Below, piece by piece: positions 43,744-51,310 of a DNA stretch of 58,841 nt (the first letter of the stretch is position 1; the number at the start of each line of letters is the position of its first letter). Position numbers and translations under genes: made by a program. The notes beneath the pieces were generated by a model that was not told the origin of the DNA, did no database searches, and was given only the letters and a program-made list of their open reading frames with translations. This DNA comes from Absicoccus intestinalis (lineage in GTDB: Bacteria > Bacillota_I > Bacilli_A > Erysipelotrichales > Erysipelotrichaceae), in NCBI RefSeq assembly GCF_033971885.1, contig NZ_JALBUS010000013.1:1-58841 (forward strand), given 5' to 3'.

Positions 43744-44223
43744 CTATAACGTTTTATAGTGGACGATGATATCTTCATAGGTGCCATCATCCAACGCAAA
43801 ACCAGAGGGTATCACGCCCAATGGGACAAAGCCCAATTCCTGATAGAGGTGCAAAGCGGCAGCATTGGTAGCAACAACCGCATTGAATTGCAAGATACGA
43901 AAGCCCAGTCGCTTGGCTTGGCACATACAATCTTGGACCAATTGCTTCCCAATATGTTTTCCTCGCTGATCTGTCTTGACCGCATAGGATGCATTACAAA
44001 TATGACCACAATGCCCTACATTATTCGGATGCAAAATATACAAACCAACAATTTGGCCATCACAAACAGCGATACCGGTGTAGCTTTGTGATGAAAAGAA
44101 AATATAGCCCTCTTTTTCATCCAAGAGATCTTTTTGGGGAAAGGCCACGCCTTGTTTGACGACTTCATTCCATATGTCTACGACTGCTTTTGTATCTGCT
44201 TTTTTAAATTTTCGTATTTCCAT
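43744..44223 (-). CDS. GNAT-family N-acetyltransferase
   Basis: 159 residues: MEIRKFKKADTKAVVDIWNE at the start, the acetyl-CoA-binding region ASYAVKTDQRGKHIGKQLVQ near residue 80, and AALHLYQELGFVPLGVIPSG near the end. The acceptor is unknown. ATG at 44223 begins the conserved domain and lies just after the stop of the hydrolase-like gene; a frame extension to 44256 is inside that gene. The ribosome site is weak, so coupling is likely. Confidence 0.9.
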   Translation of the reverse strand: MEIRKFKKADTKAVVDIWNEVVKQGVAFPQKDLLDEKEGYIFFSSQSYTGIAVCDGQIVGLYILHPNNVGHCGHICNASYAVKTDQRGKHIGKQLVQDCMCQAKRLGFRILQFNAVVATNAAALHLYQELGFVPLGVIPSGFALDDGTYEDIIVHYKTL

Positions 44224-44224
44224 T

Positions 44225-45103
44225 TTATAACCTATACTTTCGAATAAATAAGACAACCATCTTTTGAAGTTGATTCAAACCAATGACCTCGATGGGCAAA
44301 TGGCCAGCTCCTTCTAAAAGAACATGATATTTGTCGGCCCCGATCCGTTCATAAAAGGACATAGAATCCGCCGGATCGATCCATTGATCCATTTCTGGCT
44401 GTACCCAGAGGATCGGCACTCGATAGTCTTCGGGCGGACACAAAGTAGGATGCGCCAGAGTGTGTAAGAATTCCTGTGTGACTTTTGCACCTGCAGATTG
44501 TTCATCTTCACTCAATAGCTGACAAACCGCGGGATTGTTCGAAATCGTTCTTGTATCAATCACGCGTTTGATCTTCAAAGCTCGCCATCGCAATAGACGT
44601 GCATGATTTTCAAAAACCGGATCGAGCCAGACATCATTCTCTACGTTTTTATCATTGAGATCCAACAAATGAGTCACGATGACACCTCGAATTTGCGGAC
44701 AAAGAGTCCCCAATTGATACGCCAACATGCCGGACAGACCCAATCCCATCAAAAAGGTATTTTCAATTTCGGTCTGTTCAATCAATTTTTGACAACAAGC
44801 CAACCAGTCTTCATAGGTCGCTTGTTTGACATTGGACTGACCAAAAAAAGGTAGATCCGGACAAATCACCCGATATCCCAAGCGATAAAAAGGGACCGCT
44901 AAAAAAGACAACATTCGCCCATTCGCAATCAGGCCATGAAAGATGATGATGGTACCTTTAAAGTAGCGGGGTTGGTAAATATCCACATGCATATGGACAT
45001 CATGATAATAAATATACTCTTCTTGGCAATGAATATCCGAAGTCATTCGATTCCGTAAGGGCAAATGATCTTGAAATGCTTGCCAACTTGGATACGCTTT
45101 CAT
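44225..45103 (-). CDS. Alpha/beta-hydrolase-fold protein lacking the catalytic serine
   Basis: 292 residues with the hydrolase fold: oxyanion strand GTIIIFHGLIANGRML near residue 50, YRVICPDLPFFGQS near residue 78, acid WVQPEMDQWIDP and LLEGAGHLPIE with the histidine. At the nucleophile elbow the sequence is FLMGLGLSGMLAYQ, so G122 sits where GxSxG proteins have Ser. The codon is GGT, one change from AGT. It is either inactive or uses another chemistry. The start has no Shine-Dalgarno; an extended -10 (TGATATCAT) lies 6 nt upstream and shares the TGA stop of the PTS gene. Confidence 0.82.
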   Translation of the reverse strand: MKAYPSWQAFQDHLPLRNRMTSDIHCQEEYIYYHDVHMHVDIYQPRYFKGTIIIFHGLIANGRMLSFLAVPFYRLGYRVICPDLPFFGQSNVKQATYEDWLACCQKLIEQTEIENTFLMGLGLSGMLAYQLGTLCPQIRGVIVTHLLDLNDKNVENDVWLDPVFENHARLLRWRALKIKRVIDTRTISNNPAVCQLLSEDEQSAGAKVTQEFLHTLAHPTLCPPEDYRVPILWVQPEMDQWIDPADSMSFYERIGADKYHVLLEGAGHLPIEVIGLNQLQKMVVLFIRKYRL

Positions 45104-45109
45104 AGGCTT

Positions 45110-45118
45110 ATGATATCA
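45110..45118 (-). promoter_or_regulatory. Possible extended -10 promoter overlapping a stop codon
   Basis: Minus-strand TGATATCAT: its TGA is the stop of the EIIA gene, and 6 nt follow before the ATG at 45103. It matches the leaderless layout seen elsewhere in the window, but operon read-through is equally possible. Confidence 0.35.
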
Positions 45119-45535
45119 TTCTTTTGCCGTAAATGCTTGTGCGATCGTATCGATCGAGCTGCAAGCCAACCGATTGACTTCTTCTTGACCTGGACAAACC
45201 AGAGCAATATCGGTCAACATGCGCAAATGATCTTCCTCTTTGGCCGCTAGGGCAATGACCATTTTCACAATTTGATCATCCCAGATCGTCCCCTGGGGAA
45301 AAGCCATGATGGCCATACCAGAATGATGAACCAAATCGGCCTGTCCATGGGGAATGGCCAAGCCAAAACCAACAACGGTTTCATAGGTCGTTTCCGTTGC
45401 CAACATCGCCTCTGTATAGGCTTGATCCGTATAGCCACTTTGACATAAGCGATTTCCCAATTCCTGTATGATGCCTTTTTTTGATTTGGGTTCCGTTTCG
45501 ATTGAAATATTTTCTTTTACTAGTTCTTCCATCAT
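45116..45535 (-). CDS. Stand-alone PTS EIIA, fructose/mannitol type
   Basis: 139 residues of the EIIA type-2 domain. TYETVVGFGLAIPHGQADLV holds the phospho-accepting histidine in the usual GIAIPH context, followed by FPQGTIWDDQIVKMVIALAA. No EIIB or EIIC gene adjoins, so it may serve a transporter elsewhere or have a regulatory role as in PTS-Ntr. The frame runs on inside the aminotransferase gene; the proper start is ATG at 45535, overlapping the aminotransferase stop as ATGA. Confidence 0.85.
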   Translation of the reverse strand: MMEELVKENISIETEPKSKKGIIQELGNRLCQSGYTDQAYTEAMLATETTYETVVGFGLAIPHGQADLVHHSGMAIMAFPQGTIWDDQIVKMVIALAAKEEDHLRMLTDIALVCPGQEEVNRLACSSIDTIAQAFTAKE

Positions 45536-46701
45536 TGCCTCCAAATTCCTGCATCCGCCAAGCGTTTTCCAGCTTCTTGGATCCGATCGATATCTTCGAC
45601 CAAAGCCAAGCGTACATAGCGCATGCCTTGTGCACCAAACGATTGACCGGGTGTCACCACGATACCGGTCTTCTTTAAAAGATCTTTCACAAACGCATTG
45701 GAATCTACATAAGCATCCGGAATCGGGGCCCACGCAAACATCGTACCGGCCGATGCCGGAATGGTCCAACCGGCTTGTCCAAAATATTTCACCAACGCAT
45801 TGCGACGATCTTCATAAGCTTGTCGCGTTGCTTGAATGGCATCTTGACAATGATCTAACGCTTCGATGCCGGCATATTGAACTGGCAAGAAAACGCCATA
45901 ATCCATATTGGATTTTAATTTTCGATACACACTGACCATTTCTTTATTGCCAACGACAAAGCCAAGTCGAGCCCCTGCCAATCCAAAGGTCTTCGATAAG
46001 GAATTCAATTCAATGCCTACATCCATGGCACCATCAAACGATAAGAAACTTTTTCCGACTTTGCCATCAAAGACCAATTCACTATAGGCATTATCATGGA
46101 TGACCATCAGATCATATTTTTTCGCAAAATCGATCAATTCTTCATAGAAAGAATCCGGTGCAATCGCACAGGTAGGATTGTTTGGATAAGATATGATCAA
46201 CATTTTGGCTTTTTGAGCCACTTCTGGATCAATATCATGAAAGTCTAAGACAAAGTCATTTTCGGCTTTCAACGGCATATAAGCCACCTGGCATGAGGCA
46301 ATTTTAGGTCCATCTTGAAAGATTGGGTAACAAGGATCGGGCACCAAGACCAAATCACCTGGATCACATAATGCCAAACAAATCGTGCTCAAAGCCTCTT
46401 GCGAACCCGATGTACAAATGATTTGATCCGTATCTAGATTGACACCATAACGTTGGTGATACCACTTTTGCACCGTGGTCAACATCTCTGGCAATTCACT
46501 GATCGCATACTTAAAATTTGCTGGTTGTTGGATTCGCGCCACCATCTGTTCAACAATGGAATCCACCGGTGGAATATTCGGTGATCCAATCGAAAAATCA
46601 ATGGTATCCTTCCCTGTTTTTTCGGTATATTCTTGTTTCATGATCTTCAATTCGGTAAAGATCGACGTACCGAATTCATTCATTTTTTTCGCTTTGTACA
46701 T
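45532..46701 (-). CDS. PLP-dependent class I/II aminotransferase
   Basis: 389 residues: DFSIGSPNIPPVDSIVEQMV near residue 33, ICTSGSQEALSTI, LIISYPNNPTCAIAP, VIHDNAYSELVF and the Schiff-base region ELNSLSKTFGLAGARLGFVV. It is closest to the LL-diaminopimelate/MalY-like branch of aspartate aminotransferase-fold enzymes, and may act on aromatic or branched amino acids. ATG at 46701 follows GGGGAG; the frame can be extended to 46716. First gene of the packed seven-gene run. Confidence 0.88.
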   Translation of the reverse strand: MYKAKKMNEFGTSIFTELKIMKQEYTEKTGKDTIDFSIGSPNIPPVDSIVEQMVARIQQPANFKYAISELPEMLTTVQKWYHQRYGVNLDTDQIICTSGSQEALSTICLALCDPGDLVLVPDPCYPIFQDGPKIASCQVAYMPLKAENDFVLDFHDIDPEVAQKAKMLIISYPNNPTCAIAPDSFYEELIDFAKKYDLMVIHDNAYSELVFDGKVGKSFLSFDGAMDVGIELNSLSKTFGLAGARLGFVVGNKEMVSVYRKLKSNMDYGVFLPVQYAGIEALDHCQDAIQATRQAYEDRRNALVKYFGQAGWTIPASAGTMFAWAPIPDAYVDSNAFVKDLLKKTGIVVTPGQSFGAQGMRYVRLALVEDIDRIQEAGKRLADAGIWRQ

Positions 46702-46767
46702 ACTACATCTCCCCATTGGTTCTTATTATAACGCAGATACATCGATATCTCTATCTTTGGTACGATC

Positions 46768-46795
46768 ATCTATTTAGATATTTATCTAAATAGAT
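46768..46795. promoter_or_regulatory. 28-bp perfect inverted repeat, operator of sdpR
   Basis: Arms ATCTATTTAGATA (46768-46780) and TATCTAAATAGAT (46783-46795) flank a central TT. The repeat ends 1 bp before the -35 box of sdpR. ArsR/SdpR proteins bind such AT-rich dyads, so autorepression is the likely role; the divergent aminotransferase promoter lies about 40 bp away. Confidence 0.8.
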
Positions 46796-46796
46796 A

Positions 46797-46835
46797 TTGA
46801 CATTCTTTCTTTAAGCAATGATAATATATGTAGAT
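46797..46835 (+). promoter_or_regulatory. sdpR promoter, almost leaderless
   Basis: Perfect TTGACA (46797-46802), 17-bp spacer, GATAAT (46820-46825). The ATG at 46836 is 10 nt after the -10 box, leaving a leader of only about 3-4 nt and no Shine-Dalgarno. Confidence 0.7.
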
Positions 46836-47117
46836 ATGGTAAAAACAAATGCATTCAAAGCCCTCGCTGATCCGGTCCGAAGAGAAATTTTAGAATTGTT
46901 GAAACACGGACCCATGCGTGCTGGGGATATCAGTTCACGTTTTGATCTGACCCCGGCCACTGTTTCCTATCATTTAAAAATATTGAAACAAGCCGATCTG
47001 ATTTTTGAGGCTCACGAAAAAAATTTTATCTATTATCAATTGAACACATCCGTCTTGGAAGAGCTTTTCCTTTGGATCGCAAATTTAGAAGGAGGTACAC
47101 ATGCTCAAAACAAATAA
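46836..47117 (+). CDS. sdpR: ArsR/SdpR-family autorepressor
   Basis: 93 residues, a winged helix: VKTNAFKALADPVRREILEL, MRAGDISSRFDLTPATVSYH, LKILKQADLIFEAHEKNFIY. No metal-binding cysteines. It overlaps the SdpI-like gene by 17 bp, the layout of the Bacillus sdpRI immunity operon, where SdpR represses and is captured at the membrane by SdpI. An in-frame ATG at 46818 lies upstream of the expected transcript start, so 46836 is preferred. Confidence 0.9.
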   Translation: MVKTNAFKALADPVRREILELLKHGPMRAGDISSRFDLTPATVSYHLKILKQADLIFEAHEKNFIYYQLNTSVLEELFLWIANLEGGTHAQNK

Positions 47118-47733
47118 ACGGACCCTTATTCTGACTAGCTTGCTGACTTTGCTTCCCTTATGTATCGGCCTCTATGTGTGGAATCAATTACCCGATCCGA
47201 TGGCAACCCATTTTGATCTCCATGGCACGGCCAATGGCTACAGTTCCAAACCCTTTGCGATCTTCTTTCTACCGCTTTTCTTGTTGGGCATCCAATGGTT
47301 TTGTATTTTCATCACCTCTGCCGATCCCCGAAAACAAAATATCAGTCCCAAGATCTTTACGCTCATCCTTTGGATCATTCCCATCATCTCCTTGATCATG
47401 GGCGTATCGGTATATGCCTATAACTTGGGCTATTCCATCCCGATCGAGACTCTTTCTCAGATCCTCATGGGTCTTTTGTTGCTTATTTTGGGAAATTATC
47501 TACCCAAGACAAGACAAAATTATACCATTGGGATCAAGCTGCCATGGACCTTGGATAATGAAGAAAACTGGAATCGGACCCATCGCTTAGCCGGTTTTGT
47601 ATGGGTCATAGGTGGACTCGCAATCTTGTTGGCTGCCTTGCTCCATTTTCATTCCCTTTACTTCTCGTTGGGCGTATTGATCCTAGTTGGGATCCTTCCC
47701 TGTATCTATTCGTATTGGCTCCATACACATTAA
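47101..47733 (+). CDS. sdpI: SdpI-family immunity/signalling membrane protein
   Basis: 210 residues, about six membrane segments. DUF1648-type N-terminus (YVWNQLPDPMATHFDLHGTA) and the SdpI signature GNYLPKTRQNYTIGIKLPWT followed by WNRTHRLAG. In Bacillus, SdpI protects from the SDP toxin and sequesters SdpR. No sdpABC toxin genes are in the window, so it may defend against toxins made by others or answer envelope stress. GGAGG precedes the ATG. Confidence 0.92.
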   Translation: MLKTNKRTLILTSLLTLLPLCIGLYVWNQLPDPMATHFDLHGTANGYSSKPFAIFFLPLFLLGIQWFCIFITSADPRKQNISPKIFTLILWIIPIISLIMGVSVYAYNLGYSIPIETLSQILMGLLLLILGNYLPKTRQNYTIGIKLPWTLDNEENWNRTHRLAGFVWVIGGLAILLAALLHFHSLYFSLGVLILVGILPCIYSYWLHTH

Positions 47734-47762
47734 AAGGTTCCGTCCAAAAACGGAACCTTATT
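47734..47762. terminator. Bidirectional terminator between sdpI and glpK
   Basis: AAGGTTCCG (47734-47742) and CGGAACCTT (47751-47759) enclose an 8-nt loop. The glpK stop codon overlaps the stem end. Confidence 0.8.
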
Positions 47763-49254
47763 CTTCTTTTGCCCAATTCCGACACCGTGCCACTGCTTTT
47801 TTCCAACCCGCAATTTGTTTCTTGGATTGATCCAAAGTCATGACCGGTGTAAACAATTTATCCAATTGCCAATTGGCACGAATTTCTTCTAGATCTTGCC
47901 AATACCCTGTTGCCAAGCCAGCTAAATACGCAGCCCCCATGGCGGTTGTTTCCACACATTTTGGTCGCAATACAGGGGCTCGACAAATATCGGTCTGCAT
48001 TTGACATAATAAGTTATTGGCACAAGCACCACCATCTACTTTTAATTGTCCCAAAGAGACCTGAGCATCGGCTTCCATGGCACGAATGACATCATTGACT
48101 TGATAGGCCATGGATTCCAAAGTGGCACGAATGATATGATTCTTATTGACACCACGTGTTAAGCCAATGATCATCCCACGAGCATAAGGATCCCAATACG
48201 GAGCTCCCAATCCGGTAAAGGCTGGCACCACATAACAGCCATTGGTGTTGTGCACTTTTTTGGCATAATATTCACTATCTACACTGGATTCGATCAAACG
48301 CATTTCATCACGAAGCCATTGAATGGCTGCCCCGGCTACGAAAATGGATCCTTCCAGTGCATAGGTGATTTGATCATTCAATCCCCAGGCGATGGTGGTC
48401 ACCAAACCATTTTGACTCCTCACCGGCTGATGACCCGTATTCATCAATAAGAAACCACCGGTCCCATAGGTGTTTTTGACATCACCGACATCAAAACAAG
48501 TTTGTCCAAACAATGCACATTGTTGGTCGCCGGCAGCACCCGCAATCGGAATTTCTGCTCCTAAAAACGAAGCATCCGTATATCCATAGATACAACTCGA
48601 AGGTTTTGGTGTTGGTAACATTTGTTCCGGTATATCCAATAGCTTTAAGAGATCCGTATCCCATTTCAAAGTATGAATATTGAACATCATCGTACGTGAA
48701 GCATTGGAATAATCGGTCACATGTACACGGCCTTTGGTCAATTTCCAAATCAGCCATGTTTCCACCGTTCCAAATAAAAGTTGACCCGCTTCTGCTTTCT
48801 GACGTGCACCTGGCACGTTATCCAAGATCCATTTTAATTTCGTACCCGAAAAATAGGGATCAATCAATAAACCCGTTTTTTCACGAATCATTTCCGAAAG
48901 GCCTTGGGCTTTTAAAGAGTCACAATATTCTGCTGTTCGACGGCATTGCCAGACAATGGCATGATAAATGGGTTCACCCGTTTCCTTATCCCAAACCAGG
49001 GTCGTTTCTCTTTGATTGGTGATGCCAATCGAAACAATTTGTGAAGCTTCCGCATTGATCTTCTGCATCGCTTCGACCGCTACACTGATTTGTGTGGCCC
49101 AAATTTGATTGGCATCATGCTCCACCCATCCGGGACGAGGATAATATTGAGGAAATTCCCGTTGGGCGACCGAACAAATTTCCCCTTTCTTATTGAATAG
49201 GATGCATCGATTGGAAGTCGTACCTGCATCCAATGCCATAACATATTTTTTCAT
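47758..49254 (-). CDS. glpK: Glycerol kinase
   Basis: 498 residues, complete FGGY kinase. MALDAGTTSNRCILFNKKGE at the N-terminus, REFPQYYPRPGWVEHDANQI, GITNQRETTLVWD, GAAGDQQCALFGQTCFDVGD and LKVDGGACANNLLCQMQTDI. It makes glycerol 3-phosphate from glycerol and ATP. The Gram-positive regulatory histidine region could not be judged securely by eye. It lies opposite a lipase-like gene that could supply glycerol. AAGGAGG precedes the ATG. Confidence 0.96.
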   Translation of the reverse strand: MKKYVMALDAGTTSNRCILFNKKGEICSVAQREFPQYYPRPGWVEHDANQIWATQISVAVEAMQKINAEASQIVSIGITNQRETTLVWDKETGEPIYHAIVWQCRRTAEYCDSLKAQGLSEMIREKTGLLIDPYFSGTKLKWILDNVPGARQKAEAGQLLFGTVETWLIWKLTKGRVHVTDYSNASRTMMFNIHTLKWDTDLLKLLDIPEQMLPTPKPSSCIYGYTDASFLGAEIPIAGAAGDQQCALFGQTCFDVGDVKNTYGTGGFLLMNTGHQPVRSQNGLVTTIAWGLNDQITYALEGSIFVAGAAIQWLRDEMRLIESSVDSEYYAKKVHNTNGCYVVPAFTGLGAPYWDPYARGMIIGLTRGVNKNHIIRATLESMAYQVNDVIRAMEADAQVSLGQLKVDGGACANNLLCQMQTDICRAPVLRPKCVETTAMGAAYLAGLATGYWQDLEEIRANWQLDKLFTPVMTLDQSKKQIAGWKKAVARCRNWAKEE

Positions 49255-49264
49255 AAGGCCTCCT

Positions 49265-49286
49265 TACAACCGCTTACATTATAACA
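49265..49286 (-). promoter_or_regulatory. glpK extended -10 promoter with cre-like box
   Basis: Minus-strand TGTTATAAT (49278-49286) is a perfect extended -10. TGTAAGCGGTTGTA (49265-49278), directly downstream, matches 12 of 14 cre positions, which would fit catabolite repression of glycerol use. Confidence 0.5.
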
Positions 49287-49301
49287 CTTTCGTGATAGAA
49301 T
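49274..49301 (+). promoter_or_regulatory. Promoter of the lipase-like gene
   Basis: TTACAT (49274-49279), 16-bp spacer, TAGAAT (49296-49301), overlapping the divergent glpK promoter. A GAGGTGA ribosome site follows. Confidence 0.4.
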
Positions 49302-49320
49302 AGGGATACGAGGTGAATAC

Positions 49321-50235
49321 ATGAAAACAAATCTATCTTATCCATCCAGTGATGGAGTCACAATGATCCATGCCGAAATGTGGGTGCCCGATGGTAAGGT
49401 ACAAGCCATCCTGCAAATCGCCCATGGCATGGTCGAATTTATCGATCGATATGATCGTTTCGGTACTTATTGTGCCCAACAAGGTATTTTGGTTTGTGGC
49501 AATGATCATCTAGGCCATGGCCAAAGTGTAACAGGCAAAGCTCGTTTGGGTTATTTTGGCGAAAATGGGAATGAACATGTGATTGCCGATCTGCACGCTC
49601 TCTATGAAAAAATGCATAAGATGTATCCCGATGTTCCTTATTTTCTATTAGGCCACAGCATGGGTTCGTTCTTGGCTCGCCAATATATCACTCGCTACGG
49701 TGCCAATCTAACCGGTGTGATCATCATGGGTACTGGCTATCAAAGTCCGATATCTTTGAAAATGGCACGACTCCTATGTGAAAAAATAGCCGATCAAAAG
49801 GGTTGGATGTATCGCAGTCCCCTCTTGACGAAAATGGCATTGGGATCCAATAATAAGCATTTTGAACCCGCTCGAACCCCTTCGGATTGGTTGACCAAAG
49901 ATACCCGAATCGTCGATGCTTATGTCCATGAACCACTGGATAATTTCCAATTTACGACCAATGCGTTTGATGAAATGTTCAAAGGGTTACAAGATGCCGA
50001 TGCCCACATCGATCAAATCCCAAAAGACTTACCCGTTTTATTCGCATCCGGTGCCGATGATCCCGTGGGCGATTTTGGCAAAGGTGTGCAAAAAGTCTAT
50101 CATTTGTTTGTCGATGCTCAAATAAAAAACGTAGAGTGCAAACTCTACGAAAATGATCGCCATGAAATTTTAAATGAACTCAACTACAAACAAGTCTATG
50201 ATGATCTGATTGCTTGGATGAAGGAGGCCTATTAG
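49321..50235 (+). CDS. Alpha/beta hydrolase, monoacylglycerol lipase/lysophospholipase-like
   Basis: 304 residues. IAHGMVEFIDRYDRFGTYCA near residue 33, NDHLGHGQSV, nucleophile elbow FLLGHSMGSFLARQY (S113), acid ASGADDPVGDF and YENDRHEILNE with the catalytic histidine. These are features of the serine aminopeptidase S33/monoglyceride lipase group (PldB-like). It probably frees glycerol or glycerophospho-compounds from acyl esters. No signal peptide, so intracellular. GAGGTGA precedes the ATG. Confidence 0.9.
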   Translation: MKTNLSYPSSDGVTMIHAEMWVPDGKVQAILQIAHGMVEFIDRYDRFGTYCAQQGILVCGNDHLGHGQSVTGKARLGYFGENGNEHVIADLHALYEKMHKMYPDVPYFLLGHSMGSFLARQYITRYGANLTGVIIMGTGYQSPISLKMARLLCEKIADQKGWMYRSPLLTKMALGSNNKHFEPARTPSDWLTKDTRIVDAYVHEPLDNFQFTTNAFDEMFKGLQDADAHIDQIPKDLPVLFASGADDPVGDFGKGVQKVYHLFVDAQIKNVECKLYENDRHEILNELNYKQVYDDLIAWMKEAY

Positions 50236-50246
50236 CCTCCTTTTTA
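50221..50246 (+). terminator. Terminator overlapping the stop of the lipase-like gene
   Basis: AAGGAGGC (50221-50228) pairs with GCCTCCTT (50235-50242); the stop codon TAG is in the loop and its last base begins the 3' arm. TTT-rich sequence follows. Confidence 0.75.
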
Positions 50247-50552
50247 TGTGCCCATACGACCAGCGCCAATGTAGGAACGAATCCAACGCAACACCTTTTT
50301 ATTATCTTTGGACGTGAACATGAAATGATGATCTTCTGTTTCAATCGTAAAGCGCAAAATATGTTGATGAAGAAGATAAACTTTGACATAGCATATGTGT
50401 TGCCAAGGAATTTGGACATGATCTTGTACATTTCGGTCGTTATAAAATTCAAAGGCATGATTGCCAATCAAAATTTGACCATATTGGATCCATCCCCCAA
50501 ATCTTTGGCCATCTATATGCAGATCCACTTGACTATTGAGTGATTGGATCAT
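50244..50552 (-). CDS. manO: DUF956 protein, ManO-like accessory of the mannose PTS
   Basis: 102 residues: MIQSLNSQVDLHIDGQRFGG at the start, QILIGNHAFEFYNDRNVQDH, IPWQHICYVKVYL and the end FTSKDNKKVLRWIRSYI. Matches the DUF956 proteins found next to mannose-family PTS genes in lactic acid bacteria, where they are thought to be regulatory. ATG at 50552 overlaps the IID stop as ATGA; the longer frame to 50645 lies inside IID. Confidence 0.85.
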   Translation of the reverse strand: MIQSLNSQVDLHIDGQRFGGWIQYGQILIGNHAFEFYNDRNVQDHVQIPWQHICYVKVYLLHQHILRFTIETEDHHFMFTSKDNKKVLRWIRSYIGAGRMGT

Positions 50553-51298
50553 AATAGACCAATGGAATATCCGGCTACACCAATGATAAACATTGCCAGA
50601 ATGAGAACGATCAACGACACATTTTTCTTCAAGGCCTTCATACAAAGAAAAGTCATACCAAGGCCAAAAAGACCAGGCACCAAACCATTCAATGTATCTT
50701 GGATCATGGGAATCTCAATTTGGACATAGCGTTGCACCAAAGCCCCCATCACAAACATGCCCACGATACTGGCTGTTCGGGTTGCTTTTTGAAGAAGACC
50801 ACCCGATAGATCTTCACTGATATGTTCGCCTTTTTCATATCCCACTTCTTGGCTCTTCCACATAAAGCCAATGCGCATGAAGTTCCAACCCACAAAAAAT
50901 AAGATCGGTCCTAAGATACTTCCTTCCATCGCTAAGGATGCCCCTAAGGCACCCAGCAAGGGACGAGCCGTAAACCAGAATACCGGATCGGCCACACCTG
51001 CCAAAGGCCCCATCATCCCCACTTTGACATCTTGCGATACGGGTTTTCCTTGGGCGCGTTGTTCTTCTTGCGCTAAAGCCACACCCAATATCGGCGAAAC
51101 CACATAAGGATGGGTATTAAAGAATTCTAAGTTGCGATGTAAAGCCTCCACTTGATCGTCTTTTTTCGAATATAACTTCTTTAAAGCCGGAATCATCGCA
51201 TAAGCCCAGCCACCATTTTGCATGCGTTCGTAATTCCACGAACCTTGTAAGAAAGTCGAACGCCACATCACTTTTTTTCGTGTTTTCTTATCTAACAT
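50549..51298 (-). CDS. manZ: PTS mannose-family EIID, short form
   Basis: 249 residues: WRSTFLQGSWNYERMQNGGW, NTHPYVVSPILGVALAQEEQ, KVGMMGPLAGVADPVFWFTA and the C-terminal LVPGLFGLGMTFLCMKALKK. It forms the membrane part with EIIC. Typical EIID proteins of glucose/mannose type are about 300 residues; here roughly 50 residues are missing between MGALVQRYVQIE and LNGLVPG, where those proteins carry an extra loop. The reading frame is intact, so this is a natural short form. Confidence 0.93.
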   Translation of the reverse strand: MLDKKTRKKVMWRSTFLQGSWNYERMQNGGWAYAMIPALKKLYSKKDDQVEALHRNLEFFNTHPYVVSPILGVALAQEEQRAQGKPVSQDVKVGMMGPLAGVADPVFWFTARPLLGALGASLAMEGSILGPILFFVGWNFMRIGFMWKSQEVGYEKGEHISEDLSGGLLQKATRTASIVGMFVMGALVQRYVQIEIPMIQDTLNGLVPGLFGLGMTFLCMKALKKNVSLIVLILAMFIIGVAGYSIGLL

Positions 51299-51310
51299 GG
51301 TCAGATCCTC

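Noticed and set aside
45536..45769. N-terminal extension of the EIIA frame
   Set aside because: Lies inside the aminotransferase gene; the EIIA domain and its coupled ATG begin at 45535.
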